From contig NZ_CP092431.1 in the NCBI RefSeq assembly GCF_022385335.1, positions 2,418,001 through 2,482,000 of the forward strand: DNA of 64,000 nt, in the 5' to 3' direction. Position numbers and translations under genes: made by a program. Source of the DNA: Streptomyces deccanensis. Lineage in GTDB: Bacteria > Actinomycetota > Actinomycetes > Streptomycetales > Streptomycetaceae. Below the pieces are notes generated by a model that had not been told where the DNA came from, made no database searches, and saw nothing but the letters and a program-made list of their open reading frames with translations. Below, piece by piece: positions 59,696-64,000 of this stretch; the stretch's first letter is position 1, and every line of letters starts with the position of its first letter.

Positions 59696-60528
59696 GGCCG
59701 ACTGCCGTGAAACACAAGGGAATCGGCCTGGGCGTGGCGGCCTGGCTGCTCGGTCTCCTCTTCTTCCTGCCCATCGCCTGGATGGTGCTGACCTCGCTGC
59801 ACTCGGAGCCGGACGCGGCGACCAACCCCCCGTCCTGGGCGGCTTCCCTGACCCTCGACGGCTACCGCGAGTTCTTCGGCGTGGGCGGCGGGGCCAGCCC
59901 CTGGCCCGCCCTGATCAACTCGACGGTGGCGTCCCTGGCGTCGACCCTTCTCGTCCTCCTCCTCGCCTTCCCGGCGGCGTACGCGCTGTCGATCCGGCCG
60001 GTGAAGAAGTGGACGGACGTCCTGTTCTTCTTCCTCTCCACGAAGATGCTGCCGGTGGTGGCGGGCCTGCTCCCCCTCTACCTCTTCGCCAAGAACACGG
60101 GCCTGTTGGACAACATCTGGCTGCTGGTCGTCCTCTACACCTCCATGAACCTGCCGATCGCCGTCTGGATGATGCAGTCCTTCCTGGCGGAGGTCCCGGT
60201 CGCGGTGATCGAGGCCGCGCACCTGGACGGCGCCCGGCTGCCGACCGTCCTGGCCCGCGTGGTGGCGCCCATCGCGGCCCCGGGGATCGCCGCGACGGCT
60301 CTGATCTGCTTCATCTTCAGCTGGAACGAGTTGTTGTTCGCGAGGGTGCTGACGGGTGTGGTCGCCGAGACGGCGCCCGTCTTCCTGACCGGCTTCATCA
60401 CCAGCCAGGGCCTGTTCCTGGCCAAGGTGTGCGCCGCGTCGCTCGTCATCTCCCTGCCGGTGCTCGCCGCGGGGTTCGCCGCCCAGGACAAGCTGGTCCA
60501 GGGCCTCTCCTTGGGAGCCGTCAAATGA
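59692..60528 (+). CDS. Sugar/polyol ABC transporter permease (MalG type)
   Basis: A 278-residue permease with six helices (VAAWLLGLLFFLPIAWMVLT first). The EAA loop is IEAAHLDGARLPTVLARVVA. The phrase FFFLSTKMLPVVAGLLPLYL is characteristic of SmoG/MtlG-like permeases. It overlaps its partner permease and the dehydrogenase gene by ATGA on each side. Confidence 0.92.
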   Translation: MRPTAVKHKGIGLGVAAWLLGLLFFLPIAWMVLTSLHSEPDAATNPPSWAASLTLDGYREFFGVGGGASPWPALINSTVASLASTLLVLLLAFPAAYALSIRPVKKWTDVLFFFLSTKMLPVVAGLLPLYLFAKNTGLLDNIWLLVVLYTSMNLPIAVWMMQSFLAEVPVAVIEAAHLDGARLPTVLARVVAPIAAPGIAATALICFIFSWNELLFARVLTGVVAETAPVFLTGFITSQGLFLAKVCAASLVISLPVLAAGFAAQDKLVQGLSLGAVK

Positions 60529-61514
60529 AGGCCGCCGTCATCGAGTCCGTGGGCAAGGCCGTCGTCGCCGAGGTCCCGGACCCGACACCGGGCCCCCGCG
60601 AGGTCGTCGTCGAGGTCGCCGCGTGCGGTCTGTGCGGCACCGATCTGCACATCCTCCAGGGCGAGTTCGCCCCGAAGCTGCCGATCGTGCCCGGCCACGA
60701 GTTCGCGGGCGAGGTGGTCGGCGTCGGCGGCCGGGTCACCGAACTGTCCGTCGGCGACCGGGTGGCCGTCGACCCGTCCCTGTACTGCCACGAGTGTCGC
60801 TACTGCCGTACCGGCCACAACAACCTCTGTGAGCGGTGGGCCGCGATCGGGGTCACCACGGCCGGGGGCGCGGCCCAGTACGCGGTGGCGCCGGTGGCGA
60901 ACTGCGTGCGGCTCCCGGAGCACGTCCGCACGCAGGACGCGGCGCTCGTGGAACCGCTGTCCTGCGCGGTACGCGGCTACGACATCCTGCGCGCCCGCCT
61001 CGGCGCGCACGTCCTCATCTACGGCTCGGGCACGATGGGGCTGATGATGCTGGAACTCGCGAAGCGGACGGGCGCGGCGAGCGTGGACGTGGTCGACGTG
61101 AACCCCGCCCGGCTGGAGACGGCGCGGCAGCTGGGCGTCTCGGGGGCGGCGGCGGGGCCCGACGAACTGGACCGGCCCCAGGGCTGGGACGTGGTGATCG
61201 ACGCGACGGGCAACGCCGCCGCGATCCAGGACGGCCTGGACCGCGTGGCCAAGGCGGGCACCTTCCTCCAGTTCGGAGTGGCCGACTACGCGACCCGGGT
61301 CACCATCAACCCCTACCGCATCTACAACCAGGAGATCACCATCACGGGCTCCATGGCCGTCCTGCACAGCTTCGAACGCGCGGCGGAACTCTTCGCGAAC
61401 GGCGCCCTGGACCCGGACGTCTTCATCAGCGACCGGGTGCCGCTGGAGCGCTATCCCCAGGCTCTGGAACAGTTCGCGGCGGGGGTGGGCAGGAAGATCG
61501 TCGTGGTGCCGTAG
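60525..61514 (+). CDS. Zinc-dependent alcohol (polyol) dehydrogenase
   Basis: A 329-residue medium-chain dehydrogenase. The catalytic zinc site has ACGLCGTDLHIL and PGHEFAGEVVGVG. The structural zinc loop is CHECRYCRTGHNNLC, and the NAD fold starts YGSGTMGLMMLELAKRTGA. It resembles sorbitol/arabitol-type dehydrogenases. Its ATGA overlap with the permease shows that the imported compound is probably the substrate, so a polyol or sugar is expected. Plus-strand transcription then ends without an obvious hairpin. Confidence 0.92.
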   Translation: MKAAVIESVGKAVVAEVPDPTPGPREVVVEVAACGLCGTDLHILQGEFAPKLPIVPGHEFAGEVVGVGGRVTELSVGDRVAVDPSLYCHECRYCRTGHNNLCERWAAIGVTTAGGAAQYAVAPVANCVRLPEHVRTQDAALVEPLSCAVRGYDILRARLGAHVLIYGSGTMGLMMLELAKRTGAASVDVVDVNPARLETARQLGVSGAAAGPDELDRPQGWDVVIDATGNAAAIQDGLDRVAKAGTFLQFGVADYATRVTINPYRIYNQEITITGSMAVLHSFERAAELFANGALDPDVFISDRVPLERYPQALEQFAAGVGRKIVVVP

Positions 61515-61612
61515 GGCCTGGGTGCCGGGGAGCGGCCACGGGCGCCGGGCGCGCCGTCGGGCGACCGAAATTCGCTGGGCCGTCGCCCGCTGCCGCCCCT
61601 ACCCTCAGCGAC

Positions 61613-61834
61613 ATGCCACGCCCCAGCGGGTTCACCTACACCGAGCACTCCGACACCACCGTGACGATCGACCACCACGGCCGCGCGGCCACGACACTGC
61701 GCGGCCCCCGAGCTGCCCGGTTCCTCGCCGAGGTCGCGGCGGGCGACCCACAGCTGGTCATGGCCCGCTGGACCGGGAACTACCGACGGGGCAACGAACG
61801 CACGGCCCGGGAGCACCCCCGCAACCGCCGCTGA
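61613..61834 (+). CDS. Small protein of unknown function (73 residues)
   Basis: A 73-residue basic ORF starting MPRPSGFTYTEHSDTTVTID and ending with an Arg-rich tail. It keeps G/C third-position bias throughout and has no competing frame of equal quality. No ribosome site precedes the ATG. TACCCT at 61600-61605, a -10-like element, lies 7 bases upstream, which fits a leaderless transcript. The function is unknown. Confidence 0.65.
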   Translation: MPRPSGFTYTEHSDTTVTIDHHGRAATTLRGPRAARFLAEVAAGDPQLVMARWTGNYRRGNERTAREHPRNRR

Positions 61835-61899
61835 CCCGAACGGCCGACCGGCACGCCTGGGTAAGGGAACGGTAAAGCGGCTCGAATCGTTCTCCCGGC

Positions 61900-63108
61900 A
61901 TGACCGCTATGACCCCCGGCTCGAACATCCCGCTGCCCGTCACCCGCGTCGCGGTGGACGTCGCCGCGCCCGTGCGGCTCGACGTCTCGGGCCTGCTGCT
62001 CACCCCCGACGGCAAGGTCCGCTCGGACGACGACTTCATCTTCTACAACCAGCCGAGCGGCCCGGGCGTGACGTACCGCTCCGGCGGCGGCACGACCCCC
62101 GACTCGATCACGGTGGACACCACGGCCGTCCCCCCGGGCATCGAGAAGATCGTCGTCACGGCCAGCCCCGACGCGGCCGGCCAGACCTTCCAGGGCGTCG
62201 AACCGACGGCCACGATCCGTGACGCGGCGAACGGCGCGGTGATCGCCACGTTCACCCCGCCGCAGCTGGGCACGGAGACGGCCCTGGTGATCGTGGAGGT
62301 CTATCTGCGCAACGGCGCCTGGAAGGCCCGCGCGGTGGGCCAGGGGTACGCGAACGGCCTCGCCGGCATCGCGACGGACTTCGGCGTCACCGTGGAGGAA
62401 CCCGCCCCGGCCCCGGCGCAGCCCGTCGCCCCGGCCATGCAGACCCCGGCCGCCCCGCCCGTCGACCCCCGCGTCGCCGCCGCGCCTCCGCCCCCCGCGG
62501 CCCCTCCGGCCCCGCCCGCTCCCGGCGCCGGGAAGATCAACCTGGACAAGGGCCGCGTCAGCCTCCAGAAGAACCAGACGGTCTCCCTGGTCAAGGGCGG
62601 CCGCCCGCTGCTCTCCCAGGTCAAGATGGGCCTCGGCTGGGAGCCGGCGTACCGGGGCAAGGACATCGACCTGGACGCGTCGGTCATCGCGTACGGCCCC
62701 CAGCGCAACCACATCGACAGCTGCTACTTCGGCAAGCTGTCCATCGTCAACGGCGCGATCAAGCACTCCGGCGACAACCTCACGGGCGAGGGCGGCGGCG
62801 ACGACGAGGTGATCGCGGTCGACCTCGGCCGGCTCCCCCAGGACGTCACCGGGCTGGTCTTCACCGTCAACTCCTTCTCCGGCCAGAAGTTCACCGAGGT
62901 CGCCAAGGCCTACTGCCGTCTGCTCGACGCCGCGACCGGCGAGGAACTGGTCCGCTTCGACCTCACCAACGCCGAGGCCCAGACCGGCGTGATGATGGCC
63001 AAGCTGATCAAGCAGTTCTCCGGCGAGTGGGAGATGACCGCGATGGGCGACTTCGTGAAGTCCCGCACCGTCAGGGGGATGGTGAAGCCGGCGGCCCAGG
63101 CCCTCTGA
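61900..63108 (+). CDS. Double TerD-domain protein
   Basis: A 402-residue cytosolic protein with two TerD (tellurium resistance/stress) domains. The first covers about residues 10-165 (VRSDDDFIFYNQPSGPGVTY). The linker of about 50 residues is Pro/Ala-rich. The second covers about 210-400 (LDASVIAYGPQRNHIDSCYF, then GEGGGDDEVIAVDLGRLPQD, the calcium-binding loop). The N-terminal domain lacks a full DD-E calcium loop by eye. TerD proteins act in stress signalling clusters; here the gene stands alone with a terminator right behind it. Confidence 0.87.
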   Translation: MTAMTPGSNIPLPVTRVAVDVAAPVRLDVSGLLLTPDGKVRSDDDFIFYNQPSGPGVTYRSGGGTTPDSITVDTTAVPPGIEKIVVTASPDAAGQTFQGVEPTATIRDAANGAVIATFTPPQLGTETALVIVEVYLRNGAWKARAVGQGYANGLAGIATDFGVTVEEPAPAPAQPVAPAMQTPAAPPVDPRVAAAPPPPAAPPAPPAPGAGKINLDKGRVSLQKNQTVSLVKGGRPLLSQVKMGLGWEPAYRGKDIDLDASVIAYGPQRNHIDSCYFGKLSIVNGAIKHSGDNLTGEGGGDDEVIAVDLGRLPQDVTGLVFTVNSFSGQKFTEVAKAYCRLLDAATGEELVRFDLTNAEAQTGVMMAKLIKQFSGEWEMTAMGDFVKSRTVRGMVKPAAQAL

Positions 63109-63119
63109 CACAGACATCG

Positions 63120-63148
63120 CCGGGCGCCCCACTCAGGAGGGCGCCCGG
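63120..63148. terminator. Terminator after the TerD gene
   Basis: CCGGGCGCCC (63120-63129) and GGGCGCCCGG (63139-63148) form a perfect 10-base stem with a 9-base loop. It lies between convergent genes. Confidence 0.75.
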
Positions 63149-63182
63149 CTCAAGAACGCGGCCGACTCAAGAACGCGGCCGG
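63149..63182. repeat. Tandem 17-base direct repeat
   Basis: CTCAAGAACGCGGCCGA (63149-63165) is followed at once by CTCAAGAACGCGGCCGG (63166-63182). It sits just behind the TerD terminator and before the end of the acdS gene, and is a likely slippage duplication. Confidence 0.7.
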
Positions 63183-63197
63183 CTCAGAAGGGCGCCG

Positions 63198-64000
63198 TCA
63201 CTGGATCACACCGCTGTACGCGTTCAGTGCCGGCTGTCCGCCGAGGTGGGCGTAGAGGACGGTGGAGTCCGGGGCGATCTCACCGCGTTCGATCAGGTCG
63301 ACCATGCCTGCCATGGACTTGCCCTCGTAGACGGGGTCGGTGACCATGCCCTCGGTGCGTGCCGCGAGCTGCATGGCGACGAGGGTGGCGTCGTCCGGGA
63401 CACCGTAGATCCCGGCGTGGTAGCGCTCGTCCAGCTCGACGTCGTCGACGGTCAACTCCCGCTTGAGACCGATGAGTTGCCCGGTGTTGTGGGCGATCCG
63501 CGCGACCTGTTCACGGGTGGTGGCCGGCTTGGCCGAGGCGTCGATGCCGATCACCCGGCGCGTTCGCCCGCCCGCCTCCTCCAGCGCGGCGAAACCGGCG
63601 ACCATGCCGGCCTGCGTCGAGCCGGTCACCGAGCACACGATCACCGTGTCGAAGAAGACGCCCAACTCCTGCTCCTGTTCGGCGACTTCGTACGCCCAGC
63701 CGGCGAAGCCCAGGCCGCCGAGCGGGTGGTCGGAGGCGCCGGCCGGGATGGCGTACGGCTTGCCGCCGCTCTCCTCGACCTCCCTGAGCGCCAGCTCCCA
63801 GCTCTCCTTGAAGCCGATGCCGAAGCCGGCCCGGACGAGCCGTACGTCGGCGCCGGCCAGCCGGCTGATCAGGATGTTGCCGACCTTGTCGTAGACGGCG
63901 TCCGGCCAGTCGACCCAACTCTCCTGCACCAGCACGCACTTGAGCCCGGCGCGGGCGGCGACGGCGGCGACCTGGCGGGTGTGGTTGGACTGCACACCGC
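63198..64000 (-). CDS. acdS: 1-aminocyclopropane-1-carboxylate deaminase (5' end outside the window)
   Basis: The C-terminal 267 residues of ACC deaminase, a PLP enzyme that degrades the ethylene precursor ACC to ammonia and alpha-ketobutyrate. The visible part begins just after the catalytic lysine, at [20 protein letters not shown]. It includes [40 protein letters not shown] and the end [19 protein letters not shown]. About 70 N-terminal residues lie beyond position 64000. The gene fits a plant-associated lifestyle together with the pectin genes. Confidence 0.9.
   Translation of the reverse strand, partial: GVQSNHTRQVAAVAARAGLKCVLVQESWVDWPDAVYDKVGNILISRLAGADVRLVRAGFGIGFKESWELALREVEESGGKPYAIPAGASDHPLGGLGFAGWAYEVAEQEQELGVFFDTVIVCSVTGSTQAGMVAGFAALEEAGGRTRRVIGIDASAKPATTREQVARIAHNTGQLIGLKRELTVDDVELDERYHAGIYGVPDDATLVAMQLAARTEGMVTDPVYEGKSMAGMVDLIERGEIAPDSTVLYAHLGGQPALNAYSGVIQ

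Noticed and set aside
63428..63438. AGCGCT-centred words as further LacI operators (also near 27728, 48710 and 61447)
   Set aside because: Only the central six bases are symmetric and all lie in coding sequence, as expected by chance at this base composition.

Overview
The window has the marks of a Streptomyces chromosome. GC content is very high with G/C at third codon positions, GTG and TTG starts are common, and there are several ECF or SigE-type sigma factors. MDMPI (mycothiol-type) proteins, Tat-exported polysaccharide lyases and sugar ABC transporters without a dedicated ATPase also fit. No rRNA, tRNA or CRISPR array was seen.

Left part (1-15 kb): a frameshifted small gene; an ECF sigma factor with a SnoaL-like tail, divergent from an AhpD/carboxymuconolactone decarboxylase gene that has a plausible ECF promoter; an amidohydrolase; a 169-bp hairpin repeat; a three-gene polar amino-acid ABC importer (lipoprotein, permease, ATPase); a class V aminotransferase; the complete ectABCD cluster for ectoine and 5-hydroxyectoine; an ECF sigma / zinc-finger anti-sigma pair whose anti-sigma carries an MDMPI domain; a second class V aminotransferase; an FrnE-like DsbA protein; and a DUF1349 protein.

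Middle (15-27.5 kb): alpha-ketoglutarate-semialdehyde dehydrogenase divergent from an IclR regulator, a penicillin-binding transpeptidase, an NCS2 purine permease, a SigE-type sigma factor overlapping a membrane protein, a PL4-type rhamnogalacturonan lyase, a PL9-type lyase, a decayed IS110 element and a truncated fragment of a surface or carbohydrate-active protein.

Pectin region (27.5-56 kb): from 46.4 kb leftwards, a tightly packed minus-strand series encodes two sugar permeases, three PL1-type lyase proteins (one fused to a CE8 pectin methylesterase), a Gfo/Idh oxidoreductase, a DUF6807 protein, a GH43 enzyme, a solute-binding lipoprotein, a CE12 acetylesterase, two more CE8 enzymes, an alpha/beta-hydrolase and a second PL9 lyase. 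Many of these genes overlap by ATGA or GTGA. To the right lie a GntR regulator, a DapA-family lyase and an IlvD-type sugar-acid dehydratase, then uronate dehydrogenase divergent from a KdgD-type dehydratase and an unknown gene. Read together, secreted enzymes would demethylate, deacetylate and cleave pectin, the ABC system would import oligomers, and the released galacturonate and arabinose-type acids would be oxidised to alpha-ketoglutarate semialdehyde. The dehydrogenase at 15-17 kb would then make alpha-ketoglutarate. This pathway is inferred from gene families; no galactarate dehydratase is identified with certainty.

Right end (56-64 kb): a DeoR-regulated polyol or sugar ABC importer with a zinc alcohol dehydrogenase, a small conserved-looking ORF, a double TerD-domain protein and an ACC deaminase gene cut by the window edge.
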